A DNA stretch of 51,600 bases from Zeimonas sp964481165 (lineage in GTDB: Bacteria > Pseudomonadota > Gammaproteobacteria > Burkholderiales > Burkholderiaceae_E), in contig CAYZYC010000005.1 in the NCBI GenBank assembly GCA_964481165.1, positions 1 through 51,600 on the forward strand. The letters run 5' to 3'. The translations under genes were made by a program, and so were the position numbers. Each line of letters opens with the position of its first letter. Position 1 is the first letter of the stretch. This document shows positions 33,808 to 43,435 of the stretch, one piece after another. Below the pieces are notes generated by a model, which saw nothing but the letters and a program-made list of their open reading frames with translations, did no database searches and was not told the DNA's origin.

Positions 33808-34454
33808 ACGCCGCCCGGGCATCGCCGGCGGGCGTCGGCCGTCGCCGCGTCGCTTCGCGCCTTGCCTTCGTGTTCATCGTGCTCGCGTCGGCGCTCGGCG
33901 GATGCGCGACGCCGCCTCCTGCGCCCGAGACTCCCGCCGCCCCCGGCACGCCGAACCTGTGGTCCGGCCGATTCGCCGTGACCGTCAGCGAGTCGGGGTT
34001 CCAGCCTCGCGAAGAGCGTTCGAGCGGACGTTTCTCGCTTCGCGCGAGCGGCGATCGCAGGCAGCTCGAACTGTCGTCGCCGCTCGGGCAGACGATGGCG
34101 CAGGTCACGCTCGAACCGGCCGGCGCCACGCTGGTCACCTCCGACGGCAATGTCCACGCGGCCGAGTCGGCGGAGGCGCTCACCGAGCAGGTCTTCGGCT
34201 GGCGCGTTCCGATCGGCAACCTGCCGCGTTGGCTCGAAGGCAAGGTGGAGCATCCGACCGAACTCGACGGCGCGCGGGTGGTCGCAGGCCGCGAACAGGG
34301 CTGGTCGATCCGCTACGAAGCGTTCGACGGCGGGCGGCCGCGCCGGCTGACCCTTCGATGGCCCGACGGCGTCGCCAACGCGATGCGCCGCCTGGAACTC
34401 CGGCTCGTCGTCGACAGCGCGGTGCACGTCGCGGGCGTCGCGCCGAAACGATGA
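33804..34454 (+). CDS. lolB: Outer-membrane lipoprotein insertase LolB
   Basis: This is a 216-residue lipoprotein with lipobox LGGC (Cys34) and Pro-rich start. The LolB beta-barrel fold is recognisable from NLWSGRFAVTVSES, ASGDRRQLELSSPLGQTMAQ, WRVPIGNLPRWLEG and RRLTLRWPDGVANAMRRLEL. It accepts lipoproteins from LolA and places them in the outer membrane. The start overlaps the TPR gene and the end overlaps ispE by 4 nt. Confidence 0.93.
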   Translation: MNAARASPAGVGRRRVASRLAFVFIVLASALGGCATPPPAPETPAAPGTPNLWSGRFAVTVSESGFQPREERSSGRFSLRASGDRRQLELSSPLGQTMAQVTLEPAGATLVTSDGNVHAAESAEALTEQVFGWRVPIGNLPRWLEGKVEHPTELDGARVVAGREQGWSIRYEAFDGGRPRRLTLRWPDGVANAMRRLELRLVVDSAVHVAGVAPKR

Positions 34455-35392
34455 TCGACGCGCTGCGCAACCTGCCGGCACCGGCGAAACTGAACCTGTT
34501 CCTGCACGTGACGGGTCGGCGGCCCGACGGCTATCACCTGCTCGAGACCGTGTTCGAGTTCGTCGATTTCGGCGACCGGATCGACCTGACGCGGCGCGAC
34601 GACGGGGCGATCGTGCGCCGCGATCCGCTCGCAGGCGTGCCCGAGGAATCGGACCTCGCGGTGCGCGCGGCGCGGTTGCTGGCGGCCGAATCGGGGACTC
34701 GCCTGGGCGTCGAGATCGCGATCGACAAACGGATTCCGCTGGGGGGCGGACTCGGCGGCGGCAGTTCCGACGCTGCCACCGTGCTGCTCGGGCTGAACCG
34801 GTTGTGGCAACTCGGATTTTCGCGCACGAGGATGCAGTCGCTCGCGCTGCAGCTCGGCGCCGACGTTCCGGTCTTCGTTTTCGGCCGCCGCGCGTTCGCG
34901 CGCGGCATCGGCGAGCGGCTGCACGCGCTTCCCGCGGCGGGCGGCTGGCACGTGATCGTCGCACCGGCGGTGCAGGTGTCGACCGCGGCCGTTTTCGGCT
35001 CGGCCGAATTGACACGAAACACGAAAGTGCTCAGAATTTCGGGTCTTTCGCGAGGGCGGTCCGTCTATCGCGGGAAGAACGATCTCGAACCGGTGGTGTG
35101 TGCGGCCTGGCCGCCCGTTGCCGAAGCGCTCGAAGCGCTCAGACGTGCTGCCGATTCGGCCGGCGCCGACGGGCGGCTGGCGCGGATGACCGGCTCGGGC
35201 GCATGCGTGTTCTGTCCCGTGCCGGATGAATCGGTCGCTGCCTCGGTCCGGCAACGGCTCGTTCGCTTCGCGGTCGGGACCGTGATCACGGCTCGTGCGC
35301 TCGATCGACACCCGCTCTCCGATTGGTCGTTCGCCGAGGGCGAGTCCCCGCGGGTACGACCCGGATCGCGTGCAGTCGCGGGAGTTTCGTGA
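34451..35392 (+). CDS. ispE: 4-diphosphocytidyl-2-C-methyl-D-erythritol kinase IspE
   Basis: This 313-residue GHMP kinase of the non-mevalonate isoprenoid pathway opens PAPAKLNLFLHVTGRRPDGYH (catalytic Lys), followed by the glycine loop PLGGGLGGGSSDAATVL, DVPVFVFG and ARMTGSGACVF. It ends with an extra C-terminal tail of about 25 residues. Overlap with lolB and the tRNA-Gln 19 nt downstream are typical. Confidence 0.96.
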   Translation: MIDALRNLPAPAKLNLFLHVTGRRPDGYHLLETVFEFVDFGDRIDLTRRDDGAIVRRDPLAGVPEESDLAVRAARLLAAESGTRLGVEIAIDKRIPLGGGLGGGSSDAATVLLGLNRLWQLGFSRTRMQSLALQLGADVPVFVFGRRAFARGIGERLHALPAAGGWHVIVAPAVQVSTAAVFGSAELTRNTKVLRISGLSRGRSVYRGKNDLEPVVCAAWPPVAEALEALRRAADSAGADGRLARMTGSGACVFCPVPDESVAASVRQRLVRFAVGTVITARALDRHPLSDWSFAEGESPRVRPGSRAVAGVS

Positions 35393-35411
35393 CTGCGGGC
35401 AGGCAAGCCAC

Positions 35412-35488
35412 TGGGGAGTAGCCAAGTTGGTTAAGGCACCGGATTTTGATTCCGGCATGCGAGGGTTCGAATCCTTCCTCCCCAGCCA
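35412..35488 (+). tRNA. tRNA-Gln (anticodon TTG)
   Basis: This 77-nt tRNA has acceptor stem TGGGGAG / CTCCCCA, with discriminator G and CCA encoded at 35486-35488. The D arm is GCCAAGTTGGTTAAGGC, and the anticodon arm CCGGA-TTTTGAT-TCCGG places TTG. The T arm is GAGGGTTCGAATCCTTC. Location between ispE and prs is typical for the group. Confidence 0.97.
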
Positions 35489-35560
35489 GATTTCCCCGTC
35501 GAGAGACTCAAAGTGCACGGCTTTCGCCGCAACGCAGACACGCTAGATCCCGAAGGTCTG

Positions 35561-36493
35561 ATGATCTTCACGGGCAGCGCGAACCCGCAGCTCGCCACCG
35601 ACATCGCGCGGCACCTGCACCTGAATCTCGGCAAGGCGACCGTCAGCCGCTTTTCCGACGGCGAGGTGATGGTCGAGATCCTCGAGAACGTGCGCGGGCA
35701 GGACGTGTTCGTCGTGCAACCGACATGCGCGCCGAGCAACGACACGCTGATGGAAGTGCTGATCATGGTCGATGCGCTGCGCCGCGCGTCGGCTGGCCGG
35801 ATCACCGCCGCGCTTCCGTACTTCGGATACGCACGACAGGATCGCCGGGTTCGCTCGATGCGCGTGGCGATCAGCGCGAAGCTGATCGCGAACATGCTGC
35901 AGACCGCAGGCGTCGATCGCGTGCTGACGATGGACCTGCACGCCGAGCAGATCCAGGGTTTCTTCGACATCCCGGTCGACAATGTCTACGCCGCCCCGCT
36001 GCTGCTGGCCGACGTGCACAAACAGCAGTTTCCCGACCCGATCGTCGTTTCGCCCGACGTCGGCGGCGTCGTGCGCGCGCGCGCACTTGCCAAGCGGCTC
36101 GATTCCGACCTCGCGATCATCGACAAGCGGCGGCCGAAGGCCAACGTCGCCGAGGTGATGAACATCATCGGCGACGTCGAAGGTCGCACCTGCGTGATCA
36201 TGGACGACATCGTCGACACGGCGAACACGCTCGTGAAGGCCGCGGCGGCATTGAAGGAGAAGGGCGCGCGCCGCGTCGTCGCGTATTGCACGCACGCGGT
36301 GCTTTCCGGCGGAGCCGTGTCGCGGATCGACAACTCGGCACTCGACGAACTGATCGTCACCGACACGATTCCGCTGTCCGGGCAGGCGCAGGCGAGCAGG
36401 CGGATCCGCGTGCTGTCGTGTGCGCAGCTGCTCGCCGAGACGATCCTGCGGATCAGCCGCGCCGACTCGGTGTCTTCGTTGTTCGTCGATTGA
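35561..36493 (+). CDS. prs: Ribose-phosphate pyrophosphokinase Prs
   Basis: This 310-residue enzyme makes PRPP, the precursor of nucleotides and histidine (feeding HisG in this same window). The flexible loop RQDRRVRSM, the PRPP-binding motif VCVIMDDIVDTANTLVKAA-like segment (TCVIMDDIVDTANTL) and FSDGEVMVEILENVRGQDVF are present. The start is ATG 35561 with GAAGG upstream; a GTG at 35513 in frame would add 16 unconserved residues. A candidate terminator follows. Confidence 0.97.
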   Translation: MIFTGSANPQLATDIARHLHLNLGKATVSRFSDGEVMVEILENVRGQDVFVVQPTCAPSNDTLMEVLIMVDALRRASAGRITAALPYFGYARQDRRVRSMRVAISAKLIANMLQTAGVDRVLTMDLHAEQIQGFFDIPVDNVYAAPLLLADVHKQQFPDPIVVSPDVGGVVRARALAKRLDSDLAIIDKRRPKANVAEVMNIIGDVEGRTCVIMDDIVDTANTLVKAAAALKEKGARRVVAYCTHAVLSGGAVSRIDNSALDELIVTDTIPLSGQAQASRRIRVLSCAQLLAETILRISRADSVSSLFVD

Positions 36494-36545
36494 GCGAGGC
36501 GGCGCGGGGTCGCTTTCCCGCCTGCCCTCCCGCTTTCCCGGTGTC

Positions 36546-36574
36546 GGTGCGTCTCGCGACGCGCCGGCGTTTTT
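36546..36574 (+). terminator. Rho-independent terminator candidate after prs
   Basis: GGTGCGTC (36546-36553) pairs with GACGCGCC (36558-36565) around TCGC, then GGCG and a TTTTT run ending at 36574. It lies between prs and rplY, so part of the prs message probably ends here. Confidence 0.6.
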
Positions 36575-36629
36575 GTGAACTTCCCCGTGTTCTGGTCGCG
36601 GACCCGGGGGTCGAAGAAAAGGAAGTACG

Positions 36630-37256
36630 ATGAAAGTCGTTGCCACGACTCGTAAACAGCAGGGTTCCGGTGCGAGCCGCCGCCTGCGTCGCACCGGGTT
36701 CGTTCCCGGTATCGTCTATGGGGGCAGGAACGACGCCACGCCGGTGTCGATCGAGCACGATCCCCTGTACCACGCATTGCGCGTCGAATCGTTCCACTCG
36801 TCGATCCTCGACATGGACATCGACGGAACGAAGGCGCAGGTGCTGCTGCGCGACGTGCAGTGGCATCCGTACAAGCCGCGCGTGATGCACGTGGATTTCC
36901 AGCGCATCGCCGCCGACGAGAAGATCACGGTGAAGGTGCCGCTGCACTTCGTCAACGAGGAGAACTCGCCTGCCGTCAAGCTCTCCTCCGGCATCGTCGG
37001 CCACGTCGTGACCGAGGTCGAGGTCAGCTGCCTTCCCGGCGCGCTGCCGAGCTACATCGAGATCGACCTCGGGAAACTCGAAGCCGGCAAGGCCGTGCAC
37101 TTCACGGACATCGTCTTCCCCGAGGGCGTCACGCCGGTGATGCCTGCCGGCGAGAACCCGGTGCTCGTGACGGTCACGATCCCGTCGGCCGCCGAAGAGG
37201 AGACCGAAGCCGAGCCCGCAGCGGCTGCGCCGGCGACTCCTGCGGCGAAGAAGTGA
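36630..37256 (+). CDS. rplY: 50S ribosomal protein L25/general stress protein Ctc
   Basis: This 208-residue two-domain L25 (Ctc/TL5 type) binds 5S rRNA. The N-terminal L25 domain spans MKVVATTRKQQGSGASRRLR to about residue 90, followed by the beta-rich TL5 domain (LHFVNEENSPAVKL; GHVVTEVEVSCLPGALP) and an Ala/Glu-rich tail. AAGGAAGT lies 5 nt before the ATG. In most relatives pth follows directly; here an 8-kb efflux block intervenes. Confidence 0.97.
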   Translation: MKVVATTRKQQGSGASRRLRRTGFVPGIVYGGRNDATPVSIEHDPLYHALRVESFHSSILDMDIDGTKAQVLLRDVQWHPYKPRVMHVDFQRIAADEKITVKVPLHFVNEENSPAVKLSSGIVGHVVTEVEVSCLPGALPSYIEIDLGKLEAGKAVHFTDIVFPEGVTPVMPAGENPVLVTVTIPSAAEEETEAEPAAAAPATPAAKK

Positions 37257-37288
37257 CGATCACGGGAAACGTTCGTCCCCTCCAGACA

Positions 37289-37313
37289 AGCCCGGGCTCG
37301 TCCCGGGCTTTTT
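37289..37313 (+). terminator. Rho-independent terminator after rplY
   Basis: AGCCCGGG and CCCGGGCT form an 8-bp stem with a 5-nt loop (CTCGT), followed directly by TTTT. It terminates the prs-rplY transcript and insulates the following MFS gene, whose GTG start lies 19 nt further. Confidence 0.85.
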
Positions 37314-37331
37314 CGTGAACGTGCCCGCCCC

Positions 37332-38573
37332 GTGAATCCCGACGCATCCCGGATCTGGAAGCACCCGCGCTGGACGCTCGCGGTGCTGCTGGCCGCGCTG
37401 GGGATGCTCGGCCCGTTCTCGATCGACACGTTCCTGCCGGCTTTCTCCGGAATCGCGCAGGCGCTCGGCGCCACGCCGCTGCAGATGCAGCAGACGCTCT
37501 CGGCGTACCTGTTCGGCTACGCGTTCATGAACCTGTTCCATGGCGCGCTCGCCGACAGCTTCGGTCGCCGCCCGGTAGTGCTGTGGGGCATCGGCGTGTT
37601 CACCCTCGCGTCGGTCGGCTGCGCGCTGTCGCCTACGATCGGCTGGCTGGTGTTCTTCCGCGCGCTGCAGGGCCTGTCCACCGGCGCCGGGATCGTCGTC
37701 TCGCGCGCGGTGATCCGCGACATGTTCCCGCCCGAGGAAGCGCAGCGCGTGATGTCGCAGGTGACGATCTATTTCGGCGTGGCGCCCGCGATCGCACCGG
37801 TCATCGGCGGATGGCTCTTCGTGCACGTCGACTGGCACGGCATCTTCTGGTTCCTCGCGCTGGTCGGCGTCGTGCTGTGGGCCACGAACTGGAAATACCT
37901 TCCGGAGACCCTGCACGCGACGCACCGGCAGCCTTTCGAGGTGCGCCACCTGATGCACGGGTACTCGCAGCTGGTCTTCAACCCGAGGTTCCTGCTGCTG
38001 GCGCTCGCCAGCGGCGTTCCGTTCAACGGGATGTTCCTCTACGTGCTGTCGGCGCCGGAGTTCCTCGGCACGCACCTGCGCATGGGACCGACCGAGTTCT
38101 ACTGGTTCTTCGGCCTGATGATCGGCGGAATCATGACCGGCGCATGGGTGAGCGGCCGCCTCGCGGGGCGCATCGCACCGCACGTGCAGGTGCGCTACGG
38201 CTTCATCGTCATGTTCGCGATCGGCATCGTGAACCTCGTCGCGAACCTGCTGTTCGAGCCGCACGCGTGGTGGGCGCTGCCGCCGCTCGCGCTCTTCTCG
38301 TTCGGCTGGGCGCTGAACGTGCCGGTCGTCACATTGATGGTGCTCGACCTCTTTCCGACGCGACGCGGCATGGCATCGTCGCTGCAGGCCGTCGTCGCCA
38401 GCGCCGCCAACGGACTCGTGGCCGGCGTGATCTCGCCGGTCGTCATGCACTCTACCGTCGCGCTGGCCGCGACTTCGCTCGCGATGTTGTGCATCGGCCT
38501 CGCGGCGTGGCTGTACCTTCGGCGCCGCTGGCCGCACGCGGTGCGCGAAGCTCCGGTGCACGCCGTCGGCTGA
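37332..38573 (+). CDS. MFS multidrug efflux transporter, Bcr/CflA family
   Basis: This 413-residue inner-membrane protein has 12 hydrophobic segments. LGMLGPFSIDTFLPAF and LFGYAFMNLFHGALADSFGRR (motif A) identify the drug:H+ antiporter-1 group, with GVAPAIAPVIGGWLF as motif C. Substrate is not predictable from sequence. The start is GTG 37332. It is convergent with the outer-membrane factor gene of a MacAB-type pump and begins the block inserted between rplY and pth. Confidence 0.9.
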   Translation: MNPDASRIWKHPRWTLAVLLAALGMLGPFSIDTFLPAFSGIAQALGATPLQMQQTLSAYLFGYAFMNLFHGALADSFGRRPVVLWGIGVFTLASVGCALSPTIGWLVFFRALQGLSTGAGIVVSRAVIRDMFPPEEAQRVMSQVTIYFGVAPAIAPVIGGWLFVHVDWHGIFWFLALVGVVLWATNWKYLPETLHATHRQPFEVRHLMHGYSQLVFNPRFLLLALASGVPFNGMFLYVLSAPEFLGTHLRMGPTEFYWFFGLMIGGIMTGAWVSGRLAGRIAPHVQVRYGFIVMFAIGIVNLVANLLFEPHAWWALPPLALFSFGWALNVPVVTLMVLDLFPTRRGMASSLQAVVASAANGLVAGVISPVVMHSTVALAATSLAMLCIGLAAWLYLRRRWPHAVREAPVHAVG

Positions 38574-38640
38574 GCTCGCGCGCGCCGCGCGCCGTGCGAT
38601 CGTGCCCGTGGCGCCGCGCGATCCTGCCGCGGCTGCGGCT

Positions 38641-40026
38641 TCAGGCGCCGGCCCGCCATCCTCCGCCGAGCGCGAGGTACAGATCGAGCGCCGCGTCGAG
38701 CCGCGACAGCCGTACCTGCACGAGCTGATCCTGCGCCTGGAACAGCGTGCGCTGCGCATCGAGCACCGAAAGCAGCTCGTCGGCGCCCTCGCGGTAGCGC
38801 AGTTCGGCCAGCTGCAGCGCCGACTGCGCCTGCTCGATCACCGCGCGCTGCACGTCTTCCTGGCGTTCGCCACGCGCGGTGTTGCCCAACGCGTCCTCGA
38901 CTTCCTTCAGCGCGGTGATCACCGCCTTGCGATACGTGTCGACGAGTTCGCGCCGCTGCGAACGCACGGCCTCGACTTCGTTGCGCAGTCGCCCGCCGTC
39001 GAAGATCGACTGCGCGAGCGACGCGACCAGGCCGAGGCTCCTCGAAGGATCGGCGAGCGACAGCAGCGCGTTGCTCGCCAGCCCGGCCGACCCCGAGAGC
39101 TGGATCCGCGGCAACAGTGCAGCGCGCGCGGCGGCGACGTCGGCGTCCGCAGCGACGAGCCGCGCCTCGGCGCCTGCCAGGTCCGGACGTCGGGCGAGCA
39201 GTTCCGACGGCAGCCCGGGGGCCACGGTCGGGATCGCCACCGAGGCGAGCGCGCCGCTCACCTCGGGCGCGTCCTGCGGAATGCGGCCGAGCAGGATCGC
39301 CAGCGCCGTACGAGTCTGCCGCGCCTGCGTGCGCAGCGGAACGAGCGCCGCCTGCTGCGACAGCACGGCGGTGCGCTGGCGCGCGACGTCGAGCGCCGAT
39401 GCCGCGCCGTTGTCGTAGCGCACCTGCACGATTCCCAGCACGCGCTCCGCGATTTCCAGGTTCCGTTCGGCCAGGCGGATCCGCTCGTCGGTCGCCAGCG
39501 CCTGGAAGTAGCCGGAAGCGACCGCGGCACTCAGGCTCAATCGGAAGGCATCGCGGTCGTGGCGCGTCGCGGCGAGCGCCGCGCGCGCGCCGTCGACACC
39601 GGCGGACAGGCGGCCCCACAGGTCGACTTCGTAGCTCACCCCCAGCGACAGCGACGACGACGACGAGGTCGACGCCCCGCCGCCTGCGCCCGGGTCGTTG
39701 CGCCGGCGCGCCGTGCTGCCGCCGACGTCGACCGACGGAAGCAGGCTCGTTCCGGCGTTGCGCAGCTGCAGCTCCGCGCGGTACACGCGCTCGGCAGCGA
39801 CCGCGACGTCCGGGCTCGCGGTATCGGCCTCGTCGATCAGCGCGGACAGTTGCGAGGAACCGAAGTTGCGCCACCAGGCGGGCTGCGCGAGCGGCGCTTC
39901 GGCGTTGCGCGCCGCTTCGTCCCACCCCGCAGCCATCGCGATCGGCACGCGGGTCGGCGGCTCGACGACGGCACAGCCGGCGAACACCACGCACGACAGG
40001 ACTGCGACCGCCAAAGACGTTCTCAC
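38641..40026 (-). CDS. Outer-membrane efflux lipoprotein, NodT/TolC family
   Basis: This 461-residue outer-membrane factor has a signal sequence with lipobox FAGC (Cys18) and two OEP repeats. YEVDLWGRLSAG and DARLDAALDLYLALGGGW-like ends (LDAALDLYLALGGGW) are typical of the NodT family. The GTG at 40026 is the start: AGGAG lies 7 nt before it, and it begins just after the macB stop. The reading frame extends upstream without support. It probably forms the tripartite pump with MacA and MacB. Confidence 0.92.
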   Translation of the reverse strand: MRTSLAVAVLSCVVFAGCAVVEPPTRVPIAMAAGWDEAARNAEAPLAQPAWWRNFGSSQLSALIDEADTASPDVAVAAERVYRAELQLRNAGTSLLPSVDVGGSTARRRNDPGAGGGASTSSSSSLSLGVSYEVDLWGRLSAGVDGARAALAATRHDRDAFRLSLSAAVASGYFQALATDERIRLAERNLEIAERVLGIVQVRYDNGAASALDVARQRTAVLSQQAALVPLRTQARQTRTALAILLGRIPQDAPEVSGALASVAIPTVAPGLPSELLARRPDLAGAEARLVAADADVAAARAALLPRIQLSGSAGLASNALLSLADPSRSLGLVASLAQSIFDGGRLRNEVEAVRSQRRELVDTYRKAVITALKEVEDALGNTARGERQEDVQRAVIEQAQSALQLAELRYREGADELLSVLDAQRTLFQAQDQLVQVRLSRLDAALDLYLALGGGWRAGA

Positions 40027-40037
40027 GCGAATGCTCC

Positions 40038-42059
40038 TCAATCGGACGACAGTGCAACCACCGGATCGAGCCGAGCGGCCTTGCGCGCCGGCAGGTATCC
40101 GAACACGAGTCCGGTGCCGAACGCGCAACCGAAGGCCAGCAGCACCGGCGCGGCGGCGAACTGCACCGGCGTTCCGAACATGCCGATCGCCGCCGCCGCG
40201 CCGAGGCCGCCGAGCACGCCGATCGCCCCGCCGATCGCGCTGATCACCAGCGCCTCGATGAGGAACTGCTGCAGGATGTTTCGCGTTCGTGCACCGGTCG
40301 CCATCCGGATGCCGATCTCCCGCGTGCGCTCGGTCACGTTCACCAGCATGATGTTCATCACGCCGATGCCGCCGACCAGCAGCGAGATCGCCGCGATCGA
40401 ACCGAGCAGCACCGTCATCGTGTTCTGCGTCTGCGACACGTCGTCGATCAGCGACGCCATGTTGCGGATCTGGAAATCCTCGACTCCGTGCCGCGCCTCG
40501 AGCAGCGAGTGGACGGCGGCCTGCGTTTCGTCGATGACGGACGTGTCGTCGACGGCAACGGTGACGTTGCGCAGGAACCGCTGGCCGAACAATCGCAGGC
40601 TTCCGGTCGGGTACGGAACGAAGACGACGTCGTCCTGGTCCGCGCCCATCGGCGAGGCGCCGCGCGTCGACATCACGCCGATCACCTGGAACAGGATGCT
40701 GTTGACCAGCACGTGACGCCCGAGCGGGTCGCTTCCGGGAAAAAGCGCGTCGGCGACGCTGCGCCCGAGAACGGCGACCGTCGCGTACCTGCGCTCGTCG
40801 TCTTCGGTGAAGAAGGTGCCCGAATCCACCGGCCACTGGCGTGCCACCGGGAACGACGCGGACGTCGCGTTCACGTCGGCGGTGTGGTCGAAGTTGCCGA
40901 AGCGCATCGTCGCGCTGGACGTCTGTTCCGGAACGGCTGCGAGCACGTTCGGCAACTCCGAAATCGCCCGCGCGTCGTCGACGACGAGCGTCGCCGGAAC
41001 ACCGCGGCCACGCTGGTTCGGCATTCCGGGGCGCACGAGCAGCAGGTTGCTGCCCATCGCGCTGATGCGATCGACGACCGCCTGTTTCGCGCCGTCGCCG
41101 ATCGCCAGCATCGCGATCACCGAACCGACCCCGATGACGATTCCGAGCAGCGTGAGCACCGAGCGGAAGACGTCCGCGCGCAGGGCGCGAAGCGCGGTGC
41201 GCGTCGACTCGCCGATTTCGGCCGTCCGCGACCCTCGCGAGGATCGCGCGTCGGGCGCGTCGGGCGCGTCGATCGCAGCTTCGGTTTCGACCGACCGGGC
41301 ACGAGCCTCGGCGCGCCGCGTGTCGGAGACGATCGTGCCGTCGTGGATCTCGATCAGCCGGTCGGCGTGCTCGGCGACCTCGCGCGCGTGCGTGATCACG
41401 ATGACCGTGTGCCCGCGTGCCGACAGATCCGAGAGCAGCTTCATCACTTCGGCGCCGCTGCGGCTGTCCAGCGCTCCGGTCGGTTCGTCGGCCAGGACGA
41501 TCCGACCGCCGTTCATCAGCGCGCGCGCGATCGAGACGCGCTGCTGCTGCCCGCCCGAGAGCTGGCCGGGTCGATGATCGAGCCGGTCCTCCAGGCCGAG
41601 CGTCCGGAGCAGTTCGTGCGCTCGCGCACGGCGTTCGTCCGACGGCAGGCCGAGATAGATCGCCGGTATCTCGACGTTCTCGGCCGCGGTGGCGTTCGCG
41701 ATCAGGTTGTAGCTCTGGAAGATGAAGCCGAACTCTTCGCGGCGCAGCTGCGCGAGTTCGTCGCGATCGAAGCCCGAAACGTCCTTTCCGAGGAAGCGGT
41801 ACCGGCCTTCCGTGGGCCGGTCGAGGCAGCCGAGGATGTTCATCAGCGTCGACTTTCCCGAACCGGAAGCGCCGATGATCGCGACGAACTCGCCCTCGTC
41901 GATGCGCAGGTCGATGCCGTGCAGCACCTCGACGGCGAGATCACCGCTGCGATAGGTCTTCCGGACCCCGCGCAGTTCGATCAGCGCTTCGCCGGCGACC
42001 GGCGCGCCGGCGATCGCCGCCTCGATCGCGGCTGTTTCGGCTACGTTTCCGGTTCTCAT
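40038..42059 (-). CDS. macB: MacB-type ABC transporter (ATPase and FtsX-like permease fused)
   Basis: This 673-residue protein has an N-terminal ATPase (Walker A GASGSGKST, signature LSGGQQQR, Walker B IVLADEPTGALD) followed by a transmembrane helix (VLTLLGIVIGVGSVIAML), a large periplasmic MacB domain, and three C-terminal helices (LLGSIAAISLLVGGIGVMNI onward). It powers export of macrolides, peptides or lipids. A linker rich in Ala, Asp and Pro (APDAPDA) joins the halves. The start at 42059 meets the macA stop as TGATG. Confidence 0.95.
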   Translation of the reverse strand: MRTGNVAETAAIEAAIAGAPVAGEALIELRGVRKTYRSGDLAVEVLHGIDLRIDEGEFVAIIGASGSGKSTLMNILGCLDRPTEGRYRFLGKDVSGFDRDELAQLRREEFGFIFQSYNLIANATAAENVEIPAIYLGLPSDERRARAHELLRTLGLEDRLDHRPGQLSGGQQQRVSIARALMNGGRIVLADEPTGALDSRSGAEVMKLLSDLSARGHTVIVITHAREVAEHADRLIEIHDGTIVSDTRRAEARARSVETEAAIDAPDAPDARSSRGSRTAEIGESTRTALRALRADVFRSVLTLLGIVIGVGSVIAMLAIGDGAKQAVVDRISAMGSNLLLVRPGMPNQRGRGVPATLVVDDARAISELPNVLAAVPEQTSSATMRFGNFDHTADVNATSASFPVARQWPVDSGTFFTEDDERRYATVAVLGRSVADALFPGSDPLGRHVLVNSILFQVIGVMSTRGASPMGADQDDVVFVPYPTGSLRLFGQRFLRNVTVAVDDTSVIDETQAAVHSLLEARHGVEDFQIRNMASLIDDVSQTQNTMTVLLGSIAAISLLVGGIGVMNIMLVNVTERTREIGIRMATGARTRNILQQFLIEALVISAIGGAIGVLGGLGAAAAIGMFGTPVQFAAAPVLLAFGCAFGTGLVFGYLPARKAARLDPVVALSSD

Positions 42060-43363
42060 CAGCGTCCGAACCGTGGTCCGCCGAGCATCCCGGCCGGTGG
42101 CCGCTGGGCGCTCGACTGCGCGCCGGCTTCCTGCCTCCTGCGCTTCTCGCCGGTGGCGACCCGATCGCCCTCTTCCAGGCCGTCGATCACCTGCGCCTGC
42201 ACGCGGTTCGTCACTCCGACGGTCACCTGGCGCCCGACCCATTCGCCGTCGCCCGCCGCAACCTGGACGGTCGCGCGACGCGTTCCGGATGTTCCCGATT
42301 CCGCCTGCGGCCGGGCTTCGGTTCCCGCAGGCCGGGCTGCGGTTGCCGGGGATCCGGAACGCGCCGTGGGCCGCGAGAACGCGAGCGCCGAAACCGGAAC
42401 GACGAGCGTGTCGTTGGCGGCTGCAGCGACGAAGAAGACCTGCGCCGTCATCTGCGTCATCAGCGCCCGGTTCGGATTGGGAACGTCGAACAGCGCGTTG
42501 TACAGCACGACGTTGTTCTGCACGACCGGCGTCGGTTCGACCTTCTGCAGCTCGGAATGCCAGCGCCGGCCCTGCCCGCCGAGCGTCGTGAAGTAGACGG
42601 GCATGTCGGCGCGCAGGCGGCCCACGTCGGCCTCGGAGACCTGCGTCTGCACCGTCATCGTCGACAGATCGGCGATGCGCAGGATGATCGGCGCCTGCTG
42701 GTTGGCATTGAGCGTCTGCCCCTGCCTTGCGGTGATCGAAACGACGGTCCCCGCCATCGGCGCGAAGATCTTCGCGTAGTTCAGGTTCGCTTCCTCGGCG
42801 CGCAGCGTCGACTCGGTCTGCTGGATCTGCGCCTCGAGCGCGGCGAGCTGTGCGCGCGCGGACTTCAACGCCGCATCGGCCGTCTGCAGCGATTCGGCGG
42901 TGGTCGCATCTGCCGCCATCAGGTTCTTCTGGCGCCGGTGATTGATCTCGGCCAGCGACAGCTGCGCCTGGCGATCGAGCATCTGCGCGCGCTGGTTGCG
43001 CAACTGCGCGCGGCTCGCGTCGACGCGCGCGCGGTACAGCGTCGGATCGATCTCGGCGAGCAGTTCGCCCGCTTCGACCACCGTGCCGACCTCGACGTGG
43101 ATCTTCTTCAGCTGGCCCGACACCTGCGCGCCGACATCGACGTAGTCGCGAGGCTGCAGCGTGCCGGTAGCCGTCACCAGGTCCTCGACATCGCCGCGGA
43201 CCACGGTGGCGAACGCGATCTCCGGCCCGTCGGCCCTCGCACCGACGATCGCAGGCCAGGCATACCAGGCGGCCGCGCCGACGGCCGCGATCGCGAACAC
43301 GAGGCTCATCGCCCGGATCGGGCGCAGGCGGCGAATCGGCGATGAAGTACTTGTGTGGTTCAT
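42059..43363 (-). CDS. macA: MacA-type periplasmic membrane fusion protein
   Basis: This is a 434-residue adaptor with one N-terminal transmembrane helix (AMSLVFAIAAVGAAAWYAW). It has the lipoyl half-motifs RGDVEDLVTATGTLQPRDYV and AKIFAPMAGTVVSITARQGQ, a long alpha-hairpin (about 100-170) and beta-barrel and membrane-proximal domains. The C-terminus is an extended Ala/Arg/Gly-rich tail. It starts 148 bp from the divergent sensor kinase, so both units probably share a control region. Confidence 0.93.
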   Translation of the reverse strand: MNHTSTSSPIRRLRPIRAMSLVFAIAAVGAAAWYAWPAIVGARADGPEIAFATVVRGDVEDLVTATGTLQPRDYVDVGAQVSGQLKKIHVEVGTVVEAGELLAEIDPTLYRARVDASRAQLRNQRAQMLDRQAQLSLAEINHRRQKNLMAADATTAESLQTADAALKSARAQLAALEAQIQQTESTLRAEEANLNYAKIFAPMAGTVVSITARQGQTLNANQQAPIILRIADLSTMTVQTQVSEADVGRLRADMPVYFTTLGGQGRRWHSELQKVEPTPVVQNNVVLYNALFDVPNPNRALMTQMTAQVFFVAAAANDTLVVPVSALAFSRPTARSGSPATAARPAGTEARPQAESGTSGTRRATVQVAAGDGEWVGRQVTVGVTNRVQAQVIDGLEEGDRVATGEKRRRQEAGAQSSAQRPPAGMLGGPRFGR

Positions 43364-43435
43364 GCTCGGATCGTGACCATGGCAATCTGCAGTCCGCAGT
43401 TTCCCCGGTAACTTCCGAAGCACTGAGGAGGAATC

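Noticed and set aside
39117..42596. Very long open frame of 1159 codons on the plus strand
   Set aside because: It is antisense to the outer-membrane factor and macB, is Arg/Ala/Gly-rich low complexity, and has no recognisable domain. High GC makes such shadow frames common.
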